Notes: generated by a model not told the origin, from the letters alone. 64,000 bases of DNA from DATKNA01 sp963755755 (GCA_963755755.1 CAVWLJ010000012.1:248001-312000), one strand, 5' to 3'. Counted from the stretch's first letter, positions 47,720-57,290 are shown. Program-made: numbers and translations.

Positions 47720-50312
47720 ATGCCCGGACACTTCACGCACATCTACACGGCCCGCCGGGTCGCCGATCTCCTGGCGGACGGCGACTTCGCCGATTGGCCG
47801 GACCTCGGAGCCGGCGGCGGCGCCCTCAGCGGCTACGACCCCCGGACCTGCGGCGAATGGATGCGCACCTGGGAGAAGTTCACGGCCGTCGGCGCGATCG
47901 GCCCGGATCTCTTCTTCTTCTCGCAGGACTGGAGCAACGACGTCCTCGGCCCTCGGTCGGACGAGATCATGCTCGCGCTCGCCGTCTACTACTTCTTCGA
48001 CGCCGCCAAGGAGGACGACTGGGAGCCGCTCCTGGCCATTCTCGACGACGTCGACACGACGCTCACGGCGTTCCTCCGGTTCCTCATCAAGCTGCAGAAG
48101 ATGTGGAACGACTTCACGAAGGTCTGGGACAAGACCGTCGGCCCCTTCGTCGAGGCCGCCGGCGAGATCGCCGACGACCTCACCGGCGGCATCCTCTCGG
48201 AGTTCTCGACGGCTCTGCAGGAACTTCTCGACGCGATCGAGACCATCGGCGTCCAGGAGCTCTCGACCTTCGCGGACATCTGGGGCGCGATGAACACGGT
48301 CGTCGCCAAGGGGTGGTCGAGAGGATTCGTTCCTCTGGAGCGACATGACGCATTACCGCCGCACGACCGCCACCTGCCAGGCGCTCGTCCGGCAGGCCGA
48401 GGCGATGCGCGACGGCACCGACCAGGGCCGGCAGCGCTTCGAGCAGTTCATGGCGTTCGCCCTGGGCTGGATCACGCACGTCGGGACCGACACGATCGCG
48501 CATTCCTTCGTCAACGAGCAGTGCGGCGGGCCGTATCGCGACCACCGACGCGGCACCACCTGATCGAGAACCACATCGACGCCTGGAACTACGCGCAGTC
48601 CGGCGACGGGGGGACGATCCCGGACGATCCGTGGGGCAAGACCGACGACTACCCCGAGGTCTCGGCCTCCGCGCTCTGGTTCGCCGTCCAGCTCACGCCC
48701 GACGACCCCTCGGGCGCGCAGCGGCCCTCGCCGCTGTCGGACGACCCCGACGTCCGCAAGGAGCAGCTGGACGTCGACGGCGAGCTGCCCGGCTGGCTGT
48801 GCGAAGGCATCGTCGAAGGCGCTGATCGAGACCTTCGAGGACCATCCGCACCCGAAGATCTACCAGGGCGACGCGTTCCAGCAGCTGATCGACTCCGGGA
48901 AGCTCACGACGGTCGTCAAGGACGTCACGGGCCATGGCCTCGACCGGCCGTTCCAGGAGCTTCTCGACGCGATCGCGCCGCCGGCGCCGTTCCCGGTGCC
49001 GCGCGGGTTCCCGCTGCCCTGGGAGATCGGGACCGCCTACCGCCTGATGATCACTCTCTACAAGCTGAACTTCAACGGCGGCTGGGAACTGCCGAAGCCG
49101 CGCGTGCCCGATTTCGTGCTCGTGCCCCCGGCGTCGGATTTCACCAATCTCTTCCAGCCGCCGGACTTCTCCGGGGTGGACGGCGGCGACCCGGTCGAGG
49201 ACGTCTGCGACGTCCTCGTCGCGCTCGTCCAATGGGTCGTCAAGGAGATCGCAGCGGTTCTCAAGCTCGTCGGCGACCTCATCGCGATGGGGCTGAGCCC
49301 GTTCACCTTCGGCGTCCGGATGGCACTGTACGAAATCGCGCTGAAGGTGTGGGACATCGCCACGAAGACGCACGACGTCCTGGCGCACACCGGACTCCTT
49401 CTGCCGCACGCCGAGGCCCGGTACCCGGATAACGGCGAGCTGAAGTGGCCGAACGAGATCGACCTGCCGCTCGTCACGCTCGGTGCCACCGTGGACGGCG
49501 CGTTCAAGCAGGCTCTCGCGGACGCCATCGATCCGTTCGGCAACCTCGACAAGGACCAGAGCCTCGTGGTCTCCCATTCGGTGCGGGACCCGAACATGCC
49601 CTATTACCCGGTGCTGCAGTACCACGCCGACGGCTCCAGACCGGACGACTGGGAGTTCCACCGGCCCTGGGCCTATCCACAGGTCAGCGAGTTCGAGTCC
49701 GGCGGTGGCAACACCGAGATCCCCACCCCGACGGAGACCTACGACCCGCACGCGAGCGACCCCTCGGCGCCGTCCGGGCCCTACAAGCCGATGCGGCCCG
49801 GCCCTTACCCCGAGGGCACCACACCCGACCAGGTCTTCTTCCGCACCGACGCGGGTGTGGACGCCGAGGGGCGTGCGGCGTACGAATCCGCGCAGACGCC
49901 CTGGCAGACCGATCAGCTCAACGAGCACTACATCGGCAAGGCCCGCGCGCGGCGCAGCCCGCTGGGCGACCCCGTGCCGTTCTCGGCCTACCTGATCGGG
50001 CGGATCGTCAACCCCACCGAATACGCCAGCCAGTTCAACCTGGACGCCGACCGCGCGTACGCGTACCTCACGTGGGACTGGATCCGCGGCGACCGGACCG
50101 GCAAGACCGACATGGGCTTCGTCTACGACCTGCCCGTCGCCGCTCCCTGGCTCGACCGGGACCGCTGGAAGCGCGGCACCGAGCCGATGCAACTGCAGTA
50201 CGTGGACCCGCCACCGCCTCCGGTCATCATCGAGGCACCGTGGCAGGCGGTGGCGGAGCGGCACGAGAACGGCGCCGGTTCCGACGACGCGGAGCTGGGG
50301 GGCGAGTCATGA
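47720..50312 (+). pseudogene. Zinc-dependent phospholipase C-like protein (long form), three frame breaks
   Basis: The reconstructed protein has about 863 residues, far longer than a simple phospholipase C. It begins PGHFTHIYTARRVADLLADG, FTAVGAIGPDLFFFSQDWSN. The zinc-site region is FALGWITHVGTDTIAHSFVN with EQCGGPYR, then HHLIENHIDAWNYAQSG. The frame breaks near 48312, 48540 and 48813. From 48820 it is open: a helical segment (VCDVLVALVQWVVKEIAAVL, LKLVGDLIAMGLSPFTFGVR) and a C-terminal part (NKARARRSP-like region, AYLTWDWIRGDRTGKTDMGF). No signal peptide is seen. The stop overlaps the next gene (ATGA). Confidence 0.7.
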
Positions 50313-51726
50313 CGCCGTCCGCCGCCGAGCACTGGGGGTATCGCTCGACGGTCCTCGCCCGCGGTGCCATCGGCCGCGACTGTCCGGACGCCGGTGGCTC
50401 GGGCGGTGGCGGCGGTGGATCGGGAGGAGGCGGCGGGTCCGGCGGGCACGGCGGCGCCGGCGGGGGCTCCGGCGGGCTGGCGGGGGCTCTGGCGGGGGCT
50501 CCGCTGACGGTGGGCACGGTGGCGAAAGGTGCTACTGCCACGAGGTCTGCTGCTGCCGTCATCACGACTGCTGCCACCAGTCCCGTCATCACCATGACCA
50601 TCACGACCACGATCATGGGCCGCACCACGGCGGCCACCATCACGACGACGCGACTGCGGTTCGGCCCACGACCAACGACACGGCGACCACGGCCACCACG
50701 GCGACCGCCCACGGAGGCGGCGGCACGACCATCGGCTGGAAGAACCCGAACCGCCCGGGCCGGCACTACGGGACGTCGACGGGCCGGGTGCCCGGCGGCC
50801 GGCTCGACCGGTGCGACTTCTCCACCCCACCGTGGAACACGTGGCCGGGAACGCGCGGCGATCTGTACCTGCCCTACCTCCTGATGCGGGCCAACGCCGG
50901 GGACCTCGGTGCCCGGCCCGTCGTCGGCCCGTTCTGGGAGAGCCCCGACATCCTGCTGCTCGCCGACGTCGACCCGGCGTCCGCGCCGCCGGTGCCGCCC
51001 GAGCTCGGGCAGACCGCGCTCGCCGGCAGGCCGAACACGCTCTACGCCCACGTCTGGAACTTCGGCCACGCCGCCGCGCCCAACGTCGTCGTCGAGTTCT
51101 ACTGGTGCGACCCGACGCTGGGGATCGGCCCGGCCGGCGCACACCTCGTCGGCGTCACCACGGTCTCGCTCGGTGCGCGGGGGAGCGGCCGCGCGCACGC
51201 CGTGGTGAAGTGTCCGCAGGCCTGGTTCCCCACGTTCGTCAACGGCGGCCACGAGTGCCTCGTCGTCCGCGTCTGGGACGAGACGAGCGACGGGCTGGGC
51301 ACGGCGCCGTGGGACGCCGCGCTGAACCGGCACGTGGCGCAGCGGAACATCCACGTCGCCGCCGTCGGCGAAGCGATGCGCGCCCGGATGCTCGACGCGG
51401 GGGAGCCGCTGATCCTGCCGGCACCGCTTCCGCCGCTCACCCTCAAGGTCGGCCCGCTCTACGGCGAACCCGCCCAGGTGAGCGTGGCGCGGGCTGCGCC
51501 CCACGAGATGCCGTGGCTGCAGCTGCGGACCGGGATCCGGGGGCGGTTCCCGACGCAGGCGCCGCCGACCGGCGACGTGCGCCTCGGCGCGCCGACGGTG
51601 ATCGGCGGCGGGCCCTCCACGGGCGGCGGACAGGCGGGCCGGCAGGTCGTCACGACCGACGACCAGCAGGTGACCCTGACCACCGGCGACGCGCGCCCGG
51701 CCCGGGAGGCGCACGTCTACCGGTGA
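50309..51726 (+). pseudogene. Gly-linker, His/Cys-rich, CARDB-like protein, one frame break
   Basis: The reconstructed protein has about 472 residues. The N-terminus TPSAAEHWGYRSTVLARGAI leads to a Gly/Ser linker (about residues 30-65). A single-base loss inside this G-rich tract changes frame. In the frame that continues to the stop, 50530-50650 encodes an extreme metal-ligand stretch: ERCYCHEVCCCRHHDCCHQ then SRHHHDHHDHDHGPHHGGHH. A Thr-rich spacer follows, then a domain with PYLLMRANAGDLGARPVVGP and NTLYAHVWNFGHAAAPNVVV, which resembles CARDB/Ig-like folds. It is coupled to the phospholipase gene and to the 37-residue gene after it. Confidence 0.65.
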
Positions 51727-51836
51727 CGGCGAGCCAGCAGGGCGAGGTGTTCGGCGGCTACACCGTGGTGCTGGGGATGACTCGCCGGCCCGCGGTGATC
51801 GTCGAGGGGCGTGCGTATCGCTGCCAACAGGCTTGA
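51723..51836 (+). CDS. 37-residue peptide gene ending the phospholipase operon
   Basis: GTG 51723 overlaps the preceding stop (GTGA). The peptide reads TASQQGEVFGGYTVVLGMTR then RPAVIVEGRAYRCQQA. It looks like two beta strands with a Cys near the end. The coupling to the upstream gene is the main support. No family is recognised. It ends 13 bases before the ERCC4-Lsr2 gene. Confidence 0.5.
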   Translation: MTASQQGEVFGGYTVVLGMTRRPAVIVEGRAYRCQQA

Positions 51837-51848
51837 CAGGATGAGCCC

Positions 51849-52844
51849 ATGAGCAGGGAGCTGCTGATCGCACGGAACCCGGAGGCCGGGTCGTCGCTGC
51901 CGTTCATCCTTCGGGTCCCGCTCCCGGGCGGCGACCTCCTGCTGAAGTCGCGGGACACGTGGCCACGGACGTCGAAGGTCTACTGCCATCGGCTGGACGC
52001 CTGGCCTGCGGACGCCGAGGTGCTGGAGCGGGTCGCCGTCCGGTCGTGCGTCAAGCGCGGCCCGGCGATCGACCTCGTCGTCGACCGGGCCCGCGAGAAC
52101 CGCTCGCAGTTGGTGCTCGCACGGGCGCGGGGGCGCGAGGTGATCTTCTGGCAGTCGCCGCGGACGTCGAAGCAGGCGCGCCCGGCGGTGTCCCTACCCA
52201 CACGCCGCGCGTCCGGAAACGTCCTGGAGATCGTCGTCGACAGCCGGGAGCGCTACGCCTACGGGTTCAGCCACCAGCAGGCGACGACGGTCCGGCGGGC
52301 GTTGCCGGTCGGCGACTACGCCGTCACCCTCGGCGGCGTCGTCGTGGCGGCGGTCGAGCGCAAGTCCCTCGCGGACCTCGCCACCAGCCTGTTGTCGGGC
52401 AAGCTCACCTACGCCCTCGCCGAGCTTGCGGCCCTTCCTCGTGCGGCGGTCGTCGTGGAGGACCGGTACAGCGCGCTGTTCAAGCTCGAGCACGTTGCTC
52501 CCGGGCGTGTCGCCGACGCACTGGCCGAGGCTCAGGCGCGGTTCGCCACCGTGCCTGTCTTCTTCGCCGAGACCCGCGCGTTGGCCCAGGAGTGGACCTA
52601 CCGCTTCCTCGGCGCCGCGCTCACCGAGCTCGGGAACGCCGACGTCCCGTTCCACGCCTCGGCAACGGAAACGTCCCCCGACGATCCGCCGGACGGCGAG
52701 CCTCCGACCGCGGCCAGGGCGCCGGCCACGTCCGCGGTCCGAGCCTGGGCCCTGGCCCGGGGCCTGCCGGTCTCGAACCGTGGGCGCGTGCCGGGGGACG
52801 TCGTCCGTGCCTACCTCGAGGCGACCCATCGGGCGCTCCCGTGA
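51849..52844 (+). CDS. ERCC4 nuclease-domain protein with Lsr2-like DNA-binding tail
   Basis: This is a 331-residue protein. The N-terminal ~110 residues are of unknown fold. Residues about 125-260 are an ERCC4/XPF nuclease domain: Asp131 in VVDSRERYAYGF and the E-R-K signature at 170-172 in VAAVERKSLADL, with VVVEDRYSALF after it. The C-terminal ~35 residues (VRAWALARGLPVSNRGRVPG then DVVRAYLEA) match the Lsr2 DNA-binding domain, including its RGR AT-hook-like loop. It would cut branched or damaged DNA near AT-rich sites. A CAGGAT box at 51837-51842 ends six bases before the ATG. Confidence 0.8.
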   Translation: MSRELLIARNPEAGSSLPFILRVPLPGGDLLLKSRDTWPRTSKVYCHRLDAWPADAEVLERVAVRSCVKRGPAIDLVVDRARENRSQLVLARARGREVIFWQSPRTSKQARPAVSLPTRRASGNVLEIVVDSRERYAYGFSHQQATTVRRALPVGDYAVTLGGVVVAAVERKSLADLATSLLSGKLTYALAELAALPRAAVVVEDRYSALFKLEHVAPGRVADALAEAQARFATVPVFFAETRALAQEWTYRFLGAALTELGNADVPFHASATETSPDDPPDGEPPTAARAPATSAVRAWALARGLPVSNRGRVPGDVVRAYLEATHRALP

Positions 52845-52851
52845 GAACGGT

Positions 52852-52897
52852 CCCGTCGCCTCACAGACACACCTGACGAGCCGGTCGACGCGACGGG
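52852..52897. terminator. Weak inverted repeat between convergent genes
   Basis: CCCGTCGC (52852-52859) and GCGACGGG (52890-52897) are perfect 8-bp arms around 30 bases, between the stops of the ERCC4-Lsr2 gene and the opposing acetyltransferase. The arms are short, so this is tentative. Confidence 0.35.
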
Positions 52898-52898
52898 G

Positions 52899-53708
52899 CT
52901 ACGACGTGCCGTCGGACGCGGCGCACGCGGTGCCGACGTCGGCGAAGCCCACCCCGCGGTACACGCGGGCGACGTCCTCCGAACCTGCCGAGAGGAACAC
53001 GGTGCAGACCCCCGCGCCCTGGGCGACGGACACCAGACGCGCGGTCACCGCCGCCCCGATGCCCCGCCGGCGGGCCGACGGCAGGGTCGCGACGCCGACG
53101 ATCTCGGCCACGTCGCCCCGCGGGAGCGCCTGCCCGGCCCCCACCACGCCCGCCGCCTCGTCCGCGGCGACGACGAGGATCGCGAGGCCGTTGCGGAGCT
53201 GCCGGCGCACCGCCTCGACCTGACGCCCGAGGCCTGCATCGCGAAGTCGTCCGTCTCGCTCGGGCTCGCCCTCGCTCCCCACCGACGTCCCGGCGGCGGC
53301 GAATCCGACGTCCGCGACCGCGAGGGCGGCCGGCACGAGCGGGTCCTCGGCGTCCACCGAGCGGACCTCCACGCCCGAGGGCAGGGGAGCCTCGTGCAGC
53401 GAGCCGAGCACGAGCAGGGGATACCGGGTGATGGCGAGGCCGGCGGCGTCCACCGCCTCGGCCAGCGAGGGCGTCGTCTGCTCGACCCACTCGATCTCGT
53501 GCGGGACGCCGACCGCGTCCATGTGGGCGAGCAGCCGCCGGACGTCGTCCGCCTCGATGGGAACTTCGAGCCCGAGCCGTGGGCGCGCGTAGTACGGCCA
53601 CGGCATCCGTGAGCGGAAGAGCGTGAACGGCCCGAAGTCCTCGGCGTCCGCTCCGGTCCGGGGCGCGGCGTCGTCGTAGCGCTCGAGGACGGCGAGGATG
53701 TCGCTCAC
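52899..53708 (-). CDS. GNAT N-acetyltransferase
   Basis: This 269-residue protein has an N-terminal variable half (TLFRSRMPWPYYARPRLGLE) and a C-terminal GNAT fold: the strand ILVVAADEAAGVVGAGQALP, the acetyl-CoA loop VATLPSARRRGIGAAVTARL, and VFLSAGSEDVARVYRGVGFA. The substrate is unknown. The gene stands alone, downstream of the sigma factor on the same strand but with its own spacing. Confidence 0.8.
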   Translation of the reverse strand: MSDILAVLERYDDAAPRTGADAEDFGPFTLFRSRMPWPYYARPRLGLEVPIEADDVRRLLAHMDAVGVPHEIEWVEQTTPSLAEAVDAAGLAITRYPLLVLGSLHEAPLPSGVEVRSVDAEDPLVPAALAVADVGFAAAGTSVGSEGEPERDGRLRDAGLGRQVEAVRRQLRNGLAILVVAADEAAGVVGAGQALPRGDVAEIVGVATLPSARRRGIGAAVTARLVSVAQGAGVCTVFLSAGSEDVARVYRGVGFADVGTACAASDGTS

Positions 53709-53728
53709 ACGGCGAAGCTACACAGCGC

Positions 53729-54991
53729 TCAGCGACCGGCGACCGTGACGCCGTCCGCGTCCACCTCGACGTGGGCGCCCTGCCGGGCGAGCTGCTCCGC
53801 GCCGTCGCCGTCCGAGAGGTTCACCCGGTGCACGAAGCCGCTGTCGTTGCGGACGACGACGCCCGTGAAGGTCAGGTGCTCGCCGGCGCGGATCCGCTCC
53901 GGTGACTCGCCGCGCGTGCGCAGCTGCACCCAGACGCGCTGGTCCGCGCCGTCGCCCACCCAGAAACCCTCGTCCGCCGGCACGGCCAGCACCCGGACGC
54001 CGCGGGCGCGCACCTGGCGTCCCGCGAGCTCGCGGAGCTCGCCGGCCCGGGGCAGCACCGGCCCGTCCGGCGCGATCAGGGTGGCGTCGATGGACGCCGA
54101 GGGTGCGGCGGACGCCGAGGGCGTCGGCGGAACCGCCGGTGGCGCGGGAGTCGCCGACACCACGGCGGCGACCGCGACGGCGGCAGCGGCGCCGGCGGTG
54201 ACCGCGCTCGAACCCACCGCCTGGGCGGGGTGGGCGCGAGCCCAGTGGACGAGCCGGCCGTGCCAGGCGCCGAGCGGGATCCAGGGGACGAGGCCGGCCA
54301 GGGCGCGGCGTCGCTGGAGCAGCGGCTCGCTGAGCTCCGTGCAGGTCCGGCAGGTCGCCAGGTGCTCGCCCGCGCGCAACGCCGCCTGCCGGCGGCGGTC
54401 GCCCGCGGAGATGGCGAGCAGGACGGGCCGGCAGCGCGGCGTCGGCAACGTCACGCCCCGCAGCGCGAGCAGGTAGTCCAGGCGCAACCGGGCGCGGGTC
54501 CGGGCGAGCTGCGCCGCGACGGCGCCCGCACCGGCATCGCCCGCCATCTCCGTGACGGCGACCTCGTGGACGACGTGTTCGACCAGCTGGTCGCGTTGCG
54601 GTTGCGGCAGCTCGCGCAGGGCGGTGGCGAGCGCGCGCCGGTCCTCGACGGCCAGGACGACGTGCTCCGGCTGCTGCGTTTCGCCGGGCTCGACGAGCCG
54701 TCCGGCGTGCCGGCGGGCGAGGTCCGCCTCCCGGTGGAGGCCGGTGATGAGGTTCTTGGCGACGGCGAAGGCGTAGGCCGTCAAGGTCGCGTCCTCGAGC
54801 CGGCCGCGCGCCGCGAGCACCCGGGTCAGCGTCTCCTGCACGACGTCGTCGGCGTCGTGCGGATCCCCGAGCCGGGAGAGCGCGTAGCGCCGGAGCGGGG
54901 CGAGCAGGGCGAGGATCTCCGCCTGCTCGTCGCGCGGATCACCGCGCGGCCGCTCTCGCTCGGGCGGCGACGGCGGTTCGGGCTGGGCCAT
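53729..54991 (-). CDS. ECF sigma factor fused to zinc-finger, membrane-anchored tail
   Basis: This is a 420-residue protein. Sigma region 2 is about 27-90 (LRRYALSRLGDPHDADDVVQ, ETLTRVLAARGRL). Region 4 is about 115-170 (ALATALRELPQPQRDQLVEH, VAVTEMAGDAGAGAVAAQLA). A zinc-binding anti-sigma motif follows: His210-x3-Cys214-x2-Cys217 in EHLATCRTCTELSEP. One membrane helix is at about 259-280. The last ~140 residues would lie outside the membrane, with an OB-like segment (VWVQLRTRGESPERIRAGEH). The architecture suggests a sigma factor that carries its own membrane-tethered inhibitor. ATG 54991. Confidence 0.8.
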   Translation of the reverse strand: MAQPEPPSPPERERPRGDPRDEQAEILALLAPLRRYALSRLGDPHDADDVVQETLTRVLAARGRLEDATLTAYAFAVAKNLITGLHREADLARRHAGRLVEPGETQQPEHVVLAVEDRRALATALRELPQPQRDQLVEHVVHEVAVTEMAGDAGAGAVAAQLARTRARLRLDYLLALRGVTLPTPRCRPVLLAISAGDRRRQAALRAGEHLATCRTCTELSEPLLQRRRALAGLVPWIPLGAWHGRLVHWARAHPAQAVGSSAVTAGAAAAVAVAAVVSATPAPPAVPPTPSASAAPSASIDATLIAPDGPVLPRAGELRELAGRQVRARGVRVLAVPADEGFWVGDGADQRVWVQLRTRGESPERIRAGEHLTFTGVVVRNDSGFVHRVNLSDGDGAEQLARQGAHVEVDADGVTVAGR

Positions 54992-55214
54992 CCCTCGGCG
55001 CCTCCGCTCCCTGCCGCCACTGGCGACGCCGGCTCGGCACGACCGGCGTCCGGCCCCGGACGTACCCCGGAGACGGATCACGTTAACCCGGAAGCCCGTT
55101 TCACCACGATCCGCGAGAAATGTGCGTCATGCCGGGACCTCGAACCCCTCTTCCTCTCGTGCGCCGGGAGCCTCCCGGCCCAGCGACCGATCCACCGGAG
55201 ACAGGAGTTCGAGC

Positions 55215-56021
55215 ATGAACGACCGCATCGACGCAGACCAGCTCGTCGGCGCCCAGCTCGTGGGCGCCGGCCAGGAGAAGATCGGGAAGATCGGCCAGGT
55301 CTTCCTCGACGACGAGACCGGCGCCCCGCAGTGGGTGACGGTGCAGACCGGGCTGATCGCCCGGTCGGAGAACTTCGTGCCGCTGGCCGGGGCCCGGCTC
55401 GCGGGCGAGGGCCAGGTGCAGGTTCCCTACGGCAAGGACCAGGTGAAGGACGCTCCCTCCGTGGACGTCGACGCGGGGCACCTGAGCCCGGCGGAGGAGG
55501 CGGCGCTGTACCGGTACTACGGCCTGGGCGCGGGCACGTTCGGGGAGGGGACGGACGAGTCGCGCGGCTGGTTCCAGGAGGGCCAGGACGGCGGCCGGGA
55601 CGGCTACGACACGTCTGGTCCGACGACTGACGAGGCGATGACCCGGTCCGAGGAGCGGCTGCGTGCCGCCACCGAGCGGGTCGAGGCCGGCCGGGCCCGG
55701 CTGCGCAAGTACATCGTCACCGAGAACCAGCAGGTGTCGGTGCCGGTGACGCGTGAGCAGGTCCGGGTGGAGCGCGAGCCGATCACCGACGAGAACCGGG
55801 GCGCCGCTCTCGACGGCTCCGAGCTCTCCGAGGAGGAGCACGAGGTCGTCCTGCACGAGCAGCGCCCGGTCGTCACGACGGAGGCGGTCCCGGTCGAGCG
55901 GGTCCGGCTCGGCAAGCAGACCGAGCAGTCCGAGGAGACCGTCACGGCCGACGTCCGCAAGGAGCGCATCGAGCTCGACACGGACGGCCGCACCGGCGGG
56001 ACGCTCGACGAGGACCGGTAG
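55215..56021 (+). CDS. PRC-barrel plus DUF2382 stress protein
   Basis: This 268-residue protein has a PRC-barrel at about 7-80 (QLVGAQLVGAGQEKIGKIGQ, WVTVQTGLIARSENFVPLAG) and a C-terminal DUF2382 (YsnF/AvaK) domain (LRKYIVTENQQVSVPVTREQ, VRVEREPITDENRGAALDGS, EVVLHEQRPVVTTEAVPVER). It is strongly acidic. Such proteins are abundant under oxidative and desiccation stress in actinobacteria. AGGAG precedes the ATG. It is divergent from the sigma factor, so it could be one of its targets; this is inference. Confidence 0.85.
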   Translation: MNDRIDADQLVGAQLVGAGQEKIGKIGQVFLDDETGAPQWVTVQTGLIARSENFVPLAGARLAGEGQVQVPYGKDQVKDAPSVDVDAGHLSPAEEAALYRYYGLGAGTFGEGTDESRGWFQEGQDGGRDGYDTSGPTTDEAMTRSEERLRAATERVEAGRARLRKYIVTENQQVSVPVTREQVRVEREPITDENRGAALDGSELSEEEHEVVLHEQRPVVTTEAVPVERVRLGKQTEQSEETVTADVRKERIELDTDGRTGGTLDEDR

Positions 56022-56151
56022 GTCTCGCGGGCGAGGGGCCCGGACGCCGACGGCGTCCGGGCCCCTCCCCACGGTCGGCCGGTCGACGGGAGGCGGCCGA
56101 TCCGCGAGGATCGACCCTCCGATCAAGGCTGTCGACGGGAAAGGGGAGATC

Positions 56152-56538
56152 GTGGATCTGAAGCTCGAGGTGATCGGCGTTCCGGTGTCGGACGTCGACA
56201 CGGCCAAGGCCTTCTACACCGAGCAGGTCGGTTTCCACCTGGATCACGACATCGAGCCCGGCAACGGCATGCGCGTGGTGCAGATGACGCCGCCCGGGTC
56301 CGCCTGCTCCGTGGTCATCGGCGAAGGGATGCCGCTGGGCGAGCCCGGCACGCTCAGGGGACCTCAGCTCGTGGTCGAGGACATCGACGCCGTGCGGGCC
56401 GAACTCGCGGGGCGGGGCGTGCCGATCAGCGAGGTCCAGCAGCTGGGACCGGAAGGTGCTCCCGGTTCGCGCTTCGCCTTCTTCAACGATCCGGACGGCA
56501 ACGGCTGGTCGGTCCAGGAGCTGAAGCGGAACCCCTGA
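56152..56538 (+). CDS. VOC-family (glyoxalase-like) protein
   Basis: This 128-residue protein reads LEVIGVPVSDVDTAKAFYTE, QVGFHLDHDIEPGNGMRVVQ, PQLVVEDIDAVRAELAGRGV and FAFFNDPDGNGWSVQEL. This is the two-module VOC fold used by glyoxalases, bleomycin-resistance proteins and extradiol dioxygenases. GTG 56152 follows AAGGGGAG. The substrate is unknown. Confidence 0.85.
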   Translation: MDLKLEVIGVPVSDVDTAKAFYTEQVGFHLDHDIEPGNGMRVVQMTPPGSACSVVIGEGMPLGEPGTLRGPQLVVEDIDAVRAELAGRGVPISEVQQLGPEGAPGSRFAFFNDPDGNGWSVQELKRNP

Positions 56539-56553
56539 GCATCCCCGGCCTCG

Positions 56554-57216
56554 TCAGTCCCGTTCCTCGTCGCGGCCTCTCCAGGTGGCGACGTCCACCT
56601 CGTTGCCCTCGGCGTCCGCCAGCGTCCACCAGGACGGCGCGAACTCGTCGCTCACCAGCGACCCCCCGGCGGCCAATGCCGCGGCGACGCGGGCCTCGGC
56701 TTGGTCGACCGGCACCCAGACGTCGACGTGGATGCGGTTGCGCTGGGGTCGCGGCCCGCTCATGGGCTGGAACCAGACGGCGGGGGAGCGGCGGGCGGTG
56801 TCGAGCAGATCCTCGTCCCCGACCTGCTCGTAGCCGAGCACGGCCCGCCAGAAGGGGATCACGCGCGGGCGGACCAGCGCGTCGATCGTGAGGTCGACGT
56901 CCTGCACGGCGGCGGGGTCCGCGGCGACGTCGAGTTCGCGCGCGGCCGCGGAGATCTGGCGGGCCAGCTCGAGGTCGGTCTCGGTGAGCCCGGGGACCTC
57001 GCCCATCGGCAGCCGGACGGTCACGGACGCCGGCCGTAGATCGACGTCCGGGGCGCGACCCAGCGCATCGGCGAGGGCGCCGATCGCCTCCACGAGCTGG
57101 ACGCCGACGGTGAAGGAGCCGATCCGGAAGCACGCGGAGGCTCCCCGGCCGAGCACCCGCCAGTCGCCCGCTCCGTCCGCAGCCTCGAACCGCCGCGCGG
57201 TGATCAGCTGAGCCAT
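56554..57216 (-). CDS. Pterin-dehydratase-like domain fused to VOC domain
   Basis: This is a 220-residue protein. Residues about 3-105 align with 4a-hydroxytetrahydrobiopterin dehydratase (WRVLGRGASACFRIGSFTVG, APDVDLRPASVTVRLPMGEV, GLTETDLELARQISAAA). The catalytic HHP segment expected just before DVDL is GRAP instead, so dehydratase activity is unlikely. The second half is a VOC domain (FWRAVLGYEQVGDEDLLDTA, RNRIHVDVWVPVDQAEARVA, SWWTLADAEGNEVDVATW). It converges with the other VOC gene. Confidence 0.75.
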   Translation of the reverse strand: MAQLITARRFEAADGAGDWRVLGRGASACFRIGSFTVGVQLVEAIGALADALGRAPDVDLRPASVTVRLPMGEVPGLTETDLELARQISAAARELDVAADPAAVQDVDLTIDALVRPRVIPFWRAVLGYEQVGDEDLLDTARRSPAVWFQPMSGPRPQRNRIHVDVWVPVDQAEARVAAALAAGGSLVSDEFAPSWWTLADAEGNEVDVATWRGRDEERD

Positions 57217-57290
57217 GCACCAACCGTAGACCGCGCCGGGGAACGGCCGGAGCGCCGCGGCCGCCCGGCGTCCCCGTAAGGTGGCGCGGC

